Assembly: GCF_964204865.1 (NCBI RefSeq)
Contig: NC_135261.1
Coordinates: 13,764,001 to 13,828,000 of the forward strand
From: Styela clava
Taxonomy: Eukaryota; Chordata; Ascidiacea; Stolidobranchia; Styelidae
Length of the DNA stretch: 64,000 bases
Reading direction: 5' to 3'
Shown: positions 40,192-55,100 of the stretch, in pieces
How positions within the stretch are numbered: position 1 is the stretch's first letter
Layout: each line of letters opens with the position of its first letter
The notes under the pieces: model-generated
Seen by the model: only the letters and a program-made list of their open reading frames with translations
Database searches by the model: none
Told to the model about the DNA's origin: nothing
Position numbers and translations under genes: made by a program

Positions 40192-43100
40192 ATGTCGAAT
40201 AAGGAGACTGAATCAGAGCGTCTTCTGAGCGAGGCTCCCACATTGGAAGTAACCAGGCAAGGCACCGGAAACGGAACTTCATTAAGTGTAACAGATTTGA
40301 CAGAGATTCCCTATAAATGGATGTGCTGTAACTTTCGAATTCGGGTTGTCTGCATTGTATTATTACTACTTCTCCAGCTACCAATACTTGGGTATTATTA
40401 TGTGACTTCTGATAACTATATTATGAAATTCACAAACTCTTATAAGGATGTATTCATGGAGGAAGTATTTGGACAAAGAGTGAACACTAATTTAACAACT
40501 ACTCAAAGTATGTTGTTTTTCTCCACTGCAACGCATCAGTTTACGAAATCGAATTTTAGCGATGAGACTACAGTCAGTTCAACAACAATTTCAACTAGAA
40601 ATGTATTTACAACGAATGCTGATAAAACACTATCAAATTTCTCGCCGACCTTAACCACTGTAATTAATAAAGCTGAAGAAGACACAACCGTGTTAAAATT
40701 ACAAACTAATGCTACAACAGCTGTAGTAACAACGACTCAAAGTACTGTTGCTAACCCCACAACAGTTGTTAGTACCAGTTTTCCAACTACTGATTCACAT
40801 TATGTTGCTGAGGATGGTTCTATATTGTCACAGTGTCCTCCAGAACCACCAAATTTACAGGTATTATATGTTATGTTCTTTAATGTGGTTTCAATAGAAA
40901 ACTTTTGTAGCAGTGTAGCGTGTGACTTTTTGGTTTATGCCAAATAATATTATTATATCATATGTGTAACCCACTGCCATTTGATGCGTTTTCATTTGCA
41001 CTAAATTACTTATGATTTGTTACTCTTAGTTGATTATGATTTACTCAGATTGTCCTAATTCACCGAATTTTATATTTCAGGGACCCCTTGCAATTTCATT
41101 CAAAGATCCACCAGATAGTTTTGAGAAGACAGTTTTAAATAATCCTCTCGTGACAGATGGGGGGCATGCGAAGCCACCACTTTGTCTAGCAAGACATAAA
41201 GTAAGATATGTCATTATTCATGACATTTAGCTAATGACAATGTTTGTTTTGGGACTTGATTGAAGTCTAAATGCACAAATCACTCATTAAGTACAAGGAT
41301 GTAATTGGAATTGAGAGATGTTGACTTAGATCTTTAATAATATTCCAAGATAATTTTTCTTCATCAATGAAAATGCGATCTCAACTCTTTTGCATCACTA
41401 TAGTCAATCTCTTTCAATTCAACTAGTGGCTAATTTTCCTTCTACGAAGCAGGGATTCCTGTTTGCCAATAAACTTTATGCCAACTGCTGTATGCTGACA
41501 TTTAAAGTTTGAAAAATATTCAGATATTGATGTGTTGTTACTGATCACTTCTGGCTCAGGTCAGTTATCGATCATTTTGTTTCGATATAATAAATATTAT
41601 GTGTTACCAATAGAACAATTCCGTTTAGGATATACCAGTGGTTCCCAAACTTTTTAGAGTTGGGACCCACTATTTATTACCACAGCTTATGGCGACCCAC
41701 TACAGAACACAGCAATGGCTAATCATCGCAAAACTACTGTGTTTCCTGGAAAATAAGACCTGGCCTGAAAATAAGATAATAATTTGAATTTTCAAAATGA
41801 TTTTAATTAAACCCTACTCTGAAAATGAATTTGAAATGTGTGGGAGAGGATAGGTTCATTGGCCTGAGGTAAGGTGAAGATCACATCACTATTCAAGATT
41901 GTGTGATAACACAATCATGATATTTGTCACTTGATTTTTGTATAAGAAATACAAATAAACACAATGGATGTCGGTTTATATATAATCATGATATTTGTCA
42001 CTTGATTTTTGTATAAGAAATACAAATAAACACAATGGATGTCGGTTTATATATAGTGTTTAGTGAAAAATCTTGTGATTTTCTACAATGTAATTTTATT
42101 TTTGATAAATGAACACAAAAGACCTCTTCCAAAAAAAAACAGTGTTATTCTTCAAAAGAAAATAAATCTAGATCCTGTCTAAATTTCAGGGAAACGCGGT
42201 AAGAAGTGCTGTACAGTGTACAAAACTGTTATGCGTTAAAAAGCCACATGATCATTCTTTGTGTAGCAAATTTTCGTTCCTTTGAGAAGATCATAAAATG
42301 AAAACTTTCGAAGATTAGAATTTAATTTTAATTTAATTCTTTTTGTTTTTTTTAAAGATTTACATATGCGAGACGCCATCGATCCTAATAACCAGTATAA
42401 TTAACCAAAGCTTTGCACACGACCCACTAAGATTCGTTTTGCGACCCACCAGTGGGTCGCGACCCGTAGTTTGGGGACCGCTGGTCTATACTTTAAATCA
42501 GAATTTATTTTTATTTCCAGCTGGCCATTATTATTCCATATCGGGACAGAGTTCAACATTTACAATATTTTGTTGAATATATGCATCCTATATTGCAGAG
42601 GCAACAGCTTGATTATCAAATATTTATCATTAATCAGGTATGTAACAGTTTAAAATTTAATATGCAAAGAAATGCTGTTAAATGGTGTAAAATATTCAGA
42701 TTTGTTTATTGTGAGCCTCCTAAAGCTTGTGTGGTCTCAGTAAACTTTAAAAGCTGTCTGTACTCTAATGGAATTCTTATAACAAGCAGCTGATGCTTTT
42801 TATAGTTTTATAAAATGCCGGATCCAATTTAAGTCAGGTTTAAGCTAAGAGAAGTAATCTCCAATGTTGTCAATATCTAAATTTTGGGCTAATGAATTTC
42901 GTTTTTTTTGCAACTACATGTCAACTCCAGCAGACGTTTTGTGTGTTATATTTCTGTGTACACTGACATATAATTCTGTTTCTAATTGCTTACATGTTTT
43001 TTTAAACATATTTATCATTGACTTCTTGTGTGTCACCTGAGGCAAATTAAAGCACCGAACCATAAGTGATATATAGCTTGGGTGTGACCACTTTCTGTTC

Positions 43101-46100
43101 TTAATATGTATATAATTGACACATTTATCATATCCGTAATACTTCTGTATTGTGTAACCCTATTTCAGTAATTTTTTTTTTCAAACATTTTTACATTTAA
43201 TGGGTAGGACAAATGTTATTTGAAATACAATTGAAAATATTTTAAAATCAAATTTTCATTTTTAGTTTGAAAATATTTACCTCTGGGTTATAAATCGAGT
43301 AAAGTGCATCAGATATAAAGGGTAGGCCAAATTTAGTGTTACACTTAATCAAAAAACAGACAAATAATAGAGTGATAATATAATTTGTATAAATTTATAA
43401 CAAACAATTTATAATATTTATCATGAAATAATATGTTAGTGCTAAGTTGTTGTTAACCATATAAAACAATTTATAATATTTATCATGAAATAATATGCAA
43501 AGCAGACCATGTTTGTTACATCTTCAATGCGTACCTATGCCATGAAATGAAGCATTTCTAATTCATCACATATGGGTATAAATTATTTAATAAATTCTTT
43601 CAGTAACCTCTGGAATCTCTTCGGATTTTGAAATCCATAAATAAATAAAAATGATTTACTCTAGCATTCCCCTCCCCAATTTTTTTCTTCCATTTTGAGA
43701 ATATAATTTTAAATTCTAGAATGTTCCTCCCCAATATTTTAGTCAGCTGAAACTGTGGATCTTAAACATAATAGCTTGAAGGGGGGGGGAGTTGACTTTG
43801 ATGATCGTCTGGTCGTATCACTCCCTCCTGTCTATACCAAACTAATTTATTTCTTATTGTTATTTTTATTATTATTACGATGACTGTTATTTTTGGTTGA
43901 CGAAAAAATAAATCTCTCTCTCTATGTTAGTGCTAAGTTGTTGTTAACCATATAAAACTCTATATTGTATGGGTATTTTTGTGTGATTAGTAAATAACCA
44001 GCAGGAAGTGATTAATCCTATCCTGCTTAATAATACTCTGTTCCTTCTGTTCTTGAGAATACTCTGATTTACAGACAAACATACTTCAAACAATGGTAAC
44101 TAATTATTTTATTGATTCACTGTTATGCAATCAAAGTACCCAAAATATTGATAAAACGTGTACCTAAACAACAATTATTATTACCGGTAATTATTTAAAT
44201 GTGTACATAAGGAAGATTAAATATAGAAATAAAAATTTAAAGAATTTCGTATCAGTTACTGAACGTTTGAGCAAATTTTTTTAGGCTCTTTGGGATTCGT
44301 TTTTGTGTGTGATGACATCATCAAGAATTGCGCACCTTGTGGCGGTTCCGCTTTTGCGTTAGTCGTTCAAATTAGTCTACTGTGACAGATTGCATATCTG
44401 TACTAGGCCTACTTCTTTTTGGCCTCCGTGTCCATATATTTGAGCATCGCTCTCTTGTGGAATGGTCAAGATGCTGCCGAGATACACGATCCGGCTGACG
44501 TCATCTCACTCAGGTTGAGTGTATGGGCACCGAATTTCAGTTCAAGTACCGCAACATTTTTTAAAGAATTTTTTGGCTGACTATCTGCTATTTCAGTATC
44601 AGGTCGTCCAACTACCTAGTATCACTGTATTACCATTATCAAGTAGAGTATTTTTAAATGAAACAACATTTAGAAACAAATATTTCACAGCTGTCAAATT
44701 CTGTAAAGTGTAAGTTGTAAATTATCTTTCCTATTGAAGAGTATTCATTAACAACCGTCTGTCATTGCAAATAAAAATAGAAAGATTGGTGTCAAAATTT
44801 ATTTTAAATGAATTTTTCAAAATTGATGATATAATTATTCTCCCAAGGAAATTTATTATTATAAGAACTTGAATTAGAATATATTTTAACAATTACTGAT
44901 TATACTATTTTCGCAGTATACCTACTTAACAAACAAACACAATATTCCATTTGATTGATCAAAAATATTCGTTTTACTTATTAGTAAAGAAAAGTCAAGT
45001 TTGCTCAACCCTAACTAATTTAGGGTTATTATTTATTGTATTTGCCTTGAGATACTTGCCTTTTTCCACTTGAAATACCATTTGCTAAGAGTCACATGGT
45101 TATATTTCATCGAAACCTATTTGATAGTATGTTGAAACATAACTAAATGAAAAAGTTTGGAATAGTCTGGACTCCCTGAGTAATTCATCATATTTTATCC
45201 TGTCATGTATAACTTACCGGTATTTGTAATTGATCATTTTATAGGTTTATTTCAAAAGAAATAAATTTTCTAGATTTTATTGCTTCCACACATTGAATAG
45301 AGACCAAGCCCCATAGAAAAACATTCAATTATGATGTAAAAGTTCATTGATTATGTTATGGAATAATCAAATATTTGAGAAAGTTATTTAATAAAGAAAA
45401 ACGTTCTGAATATTCTAGTGTTAAAAAGAGTATTTTTTATTACTCCTATAATTAAGGAAATATTAAATATTTTTAGTTGTCTCTCGATTATAGGAAAAGT
45501 AATGCTTTTTACTTTCTATTGCATATTAATTGAGTGATTTTGAGATTATTTAGTCTCTGTATACATGTACCGGTATGTATATATAGTGTCTCTTGCCTTT
45601 TAGAACCATGCTATCATTTTGAACTCCTATCAACTTCCTTTATTAGGCCTACTGAAACGTTGTTGTTATCACTTTTGTTGTCTATGAACCTTATAAACAG
45701 GAAATAACCAGGAAGTAATTGATGTTTGAATCATCTTTGGCCCAAGAAAAAATGCTAGGCCATAACCTATGACCTGGTGTCGCTAGAGATGTTTTGATGA
45801 AAAATAACCAAGTCCAGTTCATTTTCTATTCAGGGTATTTTAACTTATTAGTCTGACCAACATTGGTGCCACAGTGATTGCGGTTCTATATTAAAAACAA
45901 CTAATAGAAGTTCTCTTTTTTATCCTTTTTAGGCTGGCCACGGAAAATTCAATCGAGCAAAGTTGATGAATGTAGGATTTTTAGAGGCACTAAAACTGTA
46001 TCCATTTACTTGTTTTGCGTTTCATGACGTTGATTTAGTTTTAGAAGATGATAGAAGTCTTTATTGGTGCTCGGATCGTCCTCGGCATTTGTCAGCTGGA

Positions 46101-49100
46101 GTCGATAAATTTAATTATGTATTGCCTTATTCCTCCATATTTGGTGAGTTTTATTAATAGAATATATTTATTTTTATGAATGATATTATTGAAAATATTA
46201 GAAATATTTTTATTAAAGTTCAATAAATATAGATACAATGATGGACAATAAACAACTATTTAATTTTCATACTATTTCAATTTATATTGTAAATATTTCA
46301 AGTTTATAATTTTGAATAACCGTAGATATTTGAATAAAACTGGATGATCCAAAAATATTATTGGGTCAAGGCATCAAACTATTCTTCAATAAGGCCTTAT
46401 CTGTAGTACATTTGAAATGTCTTAAAAAAACAATAGATATTTTGAGATGTTAAACAAATTGATAACATTTCCATATGGTTTCTTATTGAACAATTTCGAA
46501 TATTTACCGTAATTCGTGTTTGGTTCATGTCCAGCCGTGTGGTTATGTCTTTCCTTTTCTGGTATAATCTTGTAAATAGTTGTAATAATTATTATTTTTC
46601 CCATTATAAAGATGGATCAGCATTGTTGATAATGATTCTTGGATTATGTACCTGGCATGATTCTGTTGTCAGCTTAACCCAGCTTTTGGCCCAGAATGTT
46701 TGTTAACATAATGGTTAAAGCGTTCGGCTTCACTGGGTTGTCGTCACAATTTACACATCTCTGTTTCAAATCTCATGCCCCCCAAGCTCGCCCAGGATGT
46801 AATAAACTGTCTAGGGCCTAGGCAATGCTGAACAAGACAGATTCATGAGTTTTTTGTCTTTGTAGGTGGTGTCACACTATTATCGAAAGAACATATGGAA
46901 GCAATTAACGGATTTTCAAATGAATTTTGGGGTTGGGGAGGAGAAGACGACGATGTCTATAACAGATTGAATATTAAGGGATTTAAAATTATAAGATATC
47001 CAATGAATATCGCAAGGTAGATTTTATGATTTTTTTTAAACATAATTGGAGATAAGAGGGCATTATACAGTCTGTTTTATGACTCGTCATAAAAATGTTT
47101 ACTTAAAATATTTGAAATGTAGCCTACATAAAATAATTTTTATTTTTATCTCAAATACTCTTGATTTGGTTTATAATATAAGACTGGTTTACAGCAAATT
47201 TGGTTATTACTCGGATTTTGGTATCAAATTGCCATCCTTGGTTATTAATATTATAGGTGATTATATAAATAGAGTTTATAATATTTTAAGTAAACCTTAA
47301 TAAGAACAATAAAGTATGCATGTAGCGATGTAGGTAATATCACTTCAGTGCTACGTGTTTTCATATTTTTATTAATGAAATGCTGTTGAAATGACTTGAT
47401 TTTATTGTAGTAAAATTTGTTGAATATCAAGCTCTGGTATATATTTCAACATGCCACTATTCTTATTTTTAATTCATCGGGTATGCCGTGTACACCAATT
47501 TCCTGATTATACTCAACAAACTTAGAATGAAATTTGGTTTCAAGTGATTCTTTGAGTAAAATACTCTGGTGGTCTCAATTAAATAATGGTTTTCCGCAAT
47601 GTCAAGTCTCAAGTGTATACTTCAGACCTATTAGTTAAGGATGCTTAATTCTATTTAAACGCAATCCAGCAACCTAGTTTTTGGCGCCCTCGTCCTGGCT
47701 ATTACAATGGATGTAGATTAATCTTGTGTGAGTATTTCGAGAATTTTTGAATAACAATGAGAAGTTATTTCTACTATGGCCAAATTATAATAATTGGTTT
47801 TTCTGTTGAATAATTTATTTCATTTCTTGACAATATGCTAAGATTTGATGGCACTAAAATAATGGAACCAATGACTCATCGTAATTAGTGAAAGAGCAAA
47901 AACAGAATTGTATAGAGCAGGGCTACTCAACTGGCGGACCACGGTCCGAATCCAGACCTTTTGAGTATTAAATTTGGACTACAGCCGCGTTTGACTTTGG
48001 ATGCATTATTTGGTTTTTATTTCATAATCACGACATATTCCACCGAGGAAAAGAATGTCAGAGCACCGAAGCACGAGCAAGAATGCATTGTCAAGCAATG
48101 CATTCAAATTTTCGTTGCATAGTTGAAATATATTTTTGAAATGACCGGACCTCAGTAATTTTAAAATTTTGTATATGGACCTTCGGTGAAAATAGTCGAG
48201 TAGCCCTGGTATAGAGCATGAAGCTGAGCTTTGATCACAATGGCTCCGGCTTATTCAAATTGTCAGAACTTTCATAAAAACTTCGAACAATCCTATAATC
48301 ATACAATGAAATTCATATAGTGGCTACATCATCAAAAATAAGTGATTGAAATTCTTGAAATTAGCAACACAAATTTAAGGCAATTATAACAACAAAAGCT
48401 CTATTTGCCTGTGTTATCAAGAGAGTCAAGCATCCTTGACAAAGTGAAGATAAAAACCTAATGGGCAATAGATTTGTAGTTAAGATACAAACTCAATGGT
48501 CAATAGATTTGAAGTGGGTGTTTTGTAGTTGAAATAAATAATCGTTATGTGTTATACTACTAAAAAAATTTTTAATTTAGTTTTTAGTCTGCGCTAGAGT
48601 GGCAGTTTCTCATTCCGGCATTGATTCAATCAGCAAATAATAGCCTATAAATACTCGCAGTAGGATAAAGTTGCTCATTTTAAGGTGTATTTTGAAATAG
48701 GAAGAATGATGGGTTTTTAATTTTTGAAATATTCATTTTCTTTTATTTCACTTCATTCGTTTCCACCAAAGCATTAACCTCTAGCGTTGAACTAGATGAA
48801 TAGTGGTCTAATATAATATATCTGATAATGCTTCATTGAATAATCACGTTTGTGTCGGTCTTTCCCTTCAATGAATTCGTGCTGTTAGATTTTTATACAA
48901 ATCAAGTAGGGTAATTATTTTGTAAACATTAAGGCGTGTTTCCAATCAAGCATAAATATCAGGTCGCTCATTCATGTGTTGAGTTGAGTAAATGGAATTA
49001 GTGAAAATTTATTCTTCAAGCATGGACCACACCTGATTACTATATTCCATCATTATCACATGATCGCATATTATATTAAATTTTTATTTTCGAGGTGACT

Positions 49101-52100
49101 AAAATTTTATAAAAAAATTCCTAGCTATAATTCAGAAACTGGTAACGTTGTGTGCTTATTCTTGTTTATTAATAGAGTGTAACAAGGGATGTCTAGAAAT
49201 AGTTCAAAAAGGATTTAAAATTATTTTTTCTATTCAAAGGTGTGTGTAAGAACAATGATGAACAAAATTCCTTTTTCATTTGTTCGTTCTCATACTAAAT
49301 CAGAATTAATGTCTAAATTTTATTCAAATAAAAACTAGAATTATAATTATCATCAGCAAAATAGTTATCAGGGTCTTTCAAATCATAACTAATTTTTATG
49401 ACAATATTCTAGACTTTTGTGATAAATTATCACAGTACTATATGGGTATTCTCAGGACATTCTAAAAGAATCATAATCTAGTTTTGAAAGTTGAAAATTA
49501 GGGTCAATTTGAAAAATTTAATTTAAATGCAGTAATTGAAATTTAACGGTTTGACTTGATTTTATCAAACTAATAAACGCTTTAATTTGCCATGATGCAT
49601 AATATAATACATAAAATATTGATGCAGGAAGTTTCAATATCACCGTGTCGGTAAATTACAGGAAGGCGTTCAAAAAGGTCGAATCATGTGTCATGTATAT
49701 CATAAGATGTGAAATATACCTACAGAGTACCTTCATGTTCGTGAATTCACAGCAACATAGGTGCAAAGTTCTGGGTAATAGCCGAAACCAAATATTTCAC
49801 TATTTCGAATACATTCCGAAATAATATTTTTGATTACCGTATATTATTTAAAAAAAATTCTAGAATTGGGGCATGTTCATATGTAAAATCACATAAATAA
49901 CTATATCTTCATCTTGATCACATCTAAAACGACATAAATATAAAGGTCATCGTTTTCATGTGTTGTTTGTTATTATTTGAGATATCATACATTTTGATCT
50001 GCTTGTCTCTAGCAGCCCAAAATCTCTAATTTTCAAATATAAATATTCTGAATTTTTCCTAAATTCAAATTTTTTTAAAAATTGAATGTAATAAAATTCA
50101 AATGTATTCGAATATTCGATTTGTTTTGGACATTCCTGGTAATAGGTTATGTAAAGATAGTATTTGCTATAATTGTGTTGAGTCCTGAACTCTGTATTGC
50201 CAATATTTGATCAAACCATTAAATACCAACAAGTTCATTATTAATGAGTTTATATAATACAACACTTATGTGTTGACTGGTGGTTAATTATATAGTCAAT
50301 ATTCGAAAGCTGTAAACACTCCTGGTCAAAAATCAATAATACAACCATGTTTTACATGCTCTTTACATTATAACTGTACTTCTATTATTTAATTAATCAT
50401 GTCATTATGTAATCCATTTGGATTTTTTATAATCAGCTGATCATAGACAGTTATTATGTTGTAATGACTAATGAGGTTTCGTTTTTGTCGGTATGTGATT
50501 ATATTATTGCACTTTTAGCTTTGTCTTTTGCTTGAATAATTCACTTTGACTGTAGTAAGTTGGTATCATGTAAACCGTTGTTTTAACATTTGATGATTAT
50601 GGAACAATGTTCTGCCAATAAATAGGAATAGGAACTTTCACTTTCTCTTAATTTGCTTAAAATTTCTTAAATAAATTTGCTTACTATTTTGTCAGTTTAG
50701 GTTCTAAGTATAAAAAGAGTATTGAATGTCATTCCCGTTAAATGTTATTTTCCAATTGAACTAATAGTTGGCAAAATTTCGAAATTTTTAGCTCTGGCAT
50801 TTTGAGTATAGGTCATTTCTCTAATGTTATAAAAATACATGTGGTCAACTTACCGTAGTTGTTCTGTGCACGATCAGTTGTTTTTCTTCACGCTTTCAAA
50901 CTGTTTGTTTTGGTTTGAATCATTCTGTTATTTCAAGTATTTCTATCGCCTGTACATATTTAAGTTTGGCGTTACCTATGTCACAAGTTGACATTATCCT
51001 GTGATATGAACCTAGTGACCCCGATTGATCGCAATTTTAGTTAAATGATCATGAAAAAACTTTTCTTCTACAACTTTTTTTCAAAGCTGAATTTTGTTTT
51101 ATTATTCACTGTTTCTGGAACAGTGGTTTGCAACCATCTTTGGTGGACCTGAACCACAGTGGAACATTCCAGAGGCTCGAGGAACCTCTGTGCAATTCTT
51201 GTAAGGCTTAAAAATTGTATAAACTATAAAGATTGTCCTGTTCTGGAGATCCGTTTCCAGATGGGTATTTGTTTGAATATGTACGCAACAGCTGTCCAAC
51301 AAAATTTTTTTGTATTGTGTTTAATACCATTCTGATTGTGAGATTTTTAAAAACACACCAATAGGATATTAACATAAGATTTTCATTTTTATCCAAATTT
51401 CCCACTCAATTTTTTTTGTTTAAATAATAAAATTTCTAAACTGATATGTTATGTAAGTAGGCCAATATTCTGATTGGTATATTTGAATAGTATTTTACTA
51501 TTACTTTTACTTTCATTTACGGTAATTGTTGTCCAACAAGTGGAATTGGGAAAAGCATGATATTGTAATAAACTAAAGAATTGAATACAATTACAATTCA
51601 TCCTCTAATGTACCCAAAGATTCAGATTATATTATTTAAATAAACAAGTTTGAATTACAGCAAGCTTTACCATTCCGAGCCAACTCGTTGAAAAGTATAT
51701 ATAAGTTGATAGTCATTTACTGTGATTTGTGTATCGGCTCAATTTCAGCAAATTTTTTTATGTCTATTTTCATATTTTTATGCTGCTGTACCAATAATAG
51801 TCCAAGACCAATTTGTACATTCATTATTTAAAAGCATTTTGTCGCGATCCTAAGCCATACACCTATGATACTCTATCTGTGTTAAATGTATCTCTTCCCT
51901 GTCTAAATTCCTGTTAATATTACTCCGTTTCTAATTGAATATTACTATTGGATCAAACATAGGCAGTAATTGCTTTTGTTTTTTATCATAGATCTATGCT
52001 CGATCTAATTAAGATTTAAGCTAGAGGGGTCGTCAATAATTCACTGGCCTTTTTGCCATTTGTTTTATTATTCATGAGATATCTATTCACCTTTCTTTTC

Positions 52101-55100
52101 TATTCTGGCCTAAACTAAACTAATTTGCATCCGCGGGAGTTGAAATGTGAAAAAAATCGATACGATGTCATTTCCAATGTCGCATCAGAATATTAAATTA
52201 TCATTCACTGCGAGATTGTGTATTAAAATGAGAATATATTGTGGGAATCTTCTTGAGGGCAATCAACCAAAGCTAACAATTCTCTATAACAGGGATGGCG
52301 AACCTTTTTCAATGAATGGGTCAAAAGTTATATTTTTATCGCGGAACAGAAGAGAGTGGGTCACAGATATATGATCAATGTTTGTATCTATAAGAAACTT
52401 CTGAAACAAATCTTTTAGGCTTCTGTTGGTGTAGTTTCAGGCTTTACTTATGGAGCACTTCTATCAGGGACTTCTTATGGCTCTCGATTTTATGAAATTA
52501 GAGTGCAAAAACACGCATATGAATTACCATAAACGTTGAGGATGATGCGGTAAATTTTTTTACGGTTCCAAAGAGTTTGGAGGAAATCCCACCCTGACAG
52601 TGTTCTATTTTTCGATCAACTTTCAACCTCATTAAGGCACTTTTACACTGCCCCATTGTTATTTCAGATTTCTAGGCTTTTATTTCAAGTCTGAAAGATT
52701 TTGTTCTCTTAACGGTATTGTGGGCGAGAAACTAATAAAATACAAAGTAGCATCTAGTTCTCGCATAACCCCTAAAACAGTCTGCAGATAAACTTCCGAA
52801 AGAGACCAGACATAGTGACAAATTTACATATCAGTTGCATTGTTATGTCATAAACGATATCAGAGCCAATAGCTGAATAATGGTTCACAGCGGTGCAGAC
52901 ATGCGTCCAAGATTAGGGGTTTTGAAAATTACCATACCAGCCCGAAATTAAAAATTTGAATATGAGCCCTCGCGGCCTTGACTGCCCAACTGACGGTAGA
53001 TTATAATAGTTTAGGTATTGTTAAATTAATTTAAAGCCGGTTTTGTCAATTTTTATCACTGATATGTTAGCATTTTTTATTATTTTATTCGTGTCTTGGC
53101 GGGTCACGAATAAAACGCGGTGGGTCACTTTGTGACCCGCGGGACAGTGGTTCACCATCCCTGCTCTATAACATATATATTGCAAATACACTTGTTTTGT
53201 GCATTATATATTTGGGACATATGATGATAATGATAATATCTCTTTTTTCATGTTAAGGTATAAAATGATAACACATAAACATGAGAAAGGAAACGAAGCA
53301 AATCCGAGAAGGTTTGAAATGATCAGAAAAACGAGACTAACATATCAAAAAGATGGACTGAATAGTATACAATATAAGGTTTGTAAATCGAAATGATTAT
53401 TGCCATAAAATTTTCCAATTAATCGAACACATAAAAAGTGTTCTATATTCTGCTTACTTTTTATGGTCTTTGCTGTGAATGCTGAAGATATATGATGATT
53501 GGGTTTATACAGGACTAACGGCTTATCGTTCTATGCCAGTGGTTCCTAACCTTTGCGATCCTGCTGAACCCCTGCGCTATTCTGCAATCCTGCACCCCAT
53601 CGTATTGAGCGGTTGAAACTAGGAGCTCAATGAGAACTTTACGAAGACGAAGCTAATTTTGCGCAAAATTATAGAAAAGAATCATCGTGGTGTGGGTGTG
53701 TGTCGAAATAGTCATTGTTGTGTGGTGTCGGTGGCAGTGGAAAGAAGATGCTTTTTGTTATTAGATCATGTGAGTGAAAGGGCGAAAAACTGATAATGCA
53801 AAAATTGCTACTACGGAAATCCGTAAGATGATATGTTGCCTCAAAATTGTAGCTCATGTCATTCGTTTCCCAAACTTCATATTGCAAAGAACTGCGGATA
53901 AAAACGTTTGTTAATTGTTTATAGAAATAGGGATATCGTATGACTCAATGCCATATTGTGGTTGTCCAGAACGAATGTTGATAATTTTAAGAAAAGCTGT
54001 GCAATAACATATTTTTTAGCAACAAATTTAGTGAAATTCGAACACGCACAGATTTTATATTATTTATGTACACTTACTTCCTGTCTTCGACTTGTCCGTT
54101 AACTTGAGTTACAATATATCAGTAGACCATGAATGAGGTTTCGGTCAAGCATTACTTAACATAAAACCTCAAGACAATCCCCTAAGACATTTTGTACCCA
54201 TAAGCATGAGGCAGCTAAAAGCGCTATAATAAAAAAGTACATCCAAGCGTAAAACATCTGTGACAATATGAGTTCGACGGAGTGTACTGGAATTATTAAG
54301 TTGTAACATTCATTTACAGCAGGGGTCGGGAACTTTCTTGGAAGCTACACACAGTATTGTGAGTTGTTTGAACGTGTAAGTTTTTATATCTGCAGGCTGG
54401 GTCTTGGGAAGGTTTCATGATATACAACTCCTTAGAGGACGACCTCCGTCGAACCCCTGGAAGAGCTCTATTTACCCCAGGAGTTCGATCGAACCCATGT
54501 TAGAAACACTGGGATAAAAAGATTGTTTTAAAGAAATAGAGAATAGAGATAGTAAAGTCATCCAGGACGGGTGATGATAATTCCAAACGAAATTTTGCCA
54601 ATTCTATCATTTATTGAACCTCAAATATGCCAGGTTTCATATTCATTCGTGTACACTCACTTCCAATTTTCAACTTGTTCATAATAATGAGCTACATTTT
54701 ACTGGTAGATTATGAATTTGAACATTGACGCAAAATTTTAACTTAAAATTGTGAGGTTTGTTACAACAACCTAAGATAAGATAGCAGAAAGTATGTTAAA
54801 CGCTATCATGCAGAAGTACACAAAGCGTGAGACCTGTGGCGATACATCGCATTCCCGATGAACTGGGAATCAAGATATAGCTGTCAATGAAGTTCCAATA
54901 AACTTTTATCTGTGCGAAACTGCACATAGTTATAAGCTGAACGTGTAAGTTTGAATATCTGCGGTAAAATATAGTAATTTTTACATACGAAAATAGCTGG
55001 GTAATGGAGGACTTCATAGCGTAGGATTATTTCAGAGGACCTTCGTCGAACCCCTGGAACAGTTTACCTAACCCCAGAGGTTCGATCGAACTCGGGTTAA

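Larger units (their letters stand above)
47017..53257 (+). other. B4GALT intron 5 (6.2 kb)
   Basis: The largest intron of the gene. It holds the hAT MITEs at 47918-48208 and 52290-53163 and a solo hAT-like left end near 51119 (CAGTGGTTTGCAACC) without a detectable partner. The rest is AT-rich with no recognised feature. Confidence 0.5.

Noticed and set aside
40097-40384. Minus-strand frame overlapping B4GALT exon 1
   Set aside because: Antisense to a well-defined coding exon with no motif of its own.
43498-43922. LTR retrotransposon or solo LTR (direct repeats around a 0.4-0.5 kb insert)
   Set aside because: The flanking repeats are explained by a pre-existing 65-bp tandem duplication. The insert lacks TG...CA ends and a primer-binding site.
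51119-51240. A complete hAT element starting at 51119
   Set aside because: CAGTGGTTTGCAACC looks like a left end, but no inverted partner or 8-bp duplication was found, and the flank lacks the central TA seen at all other insertions.
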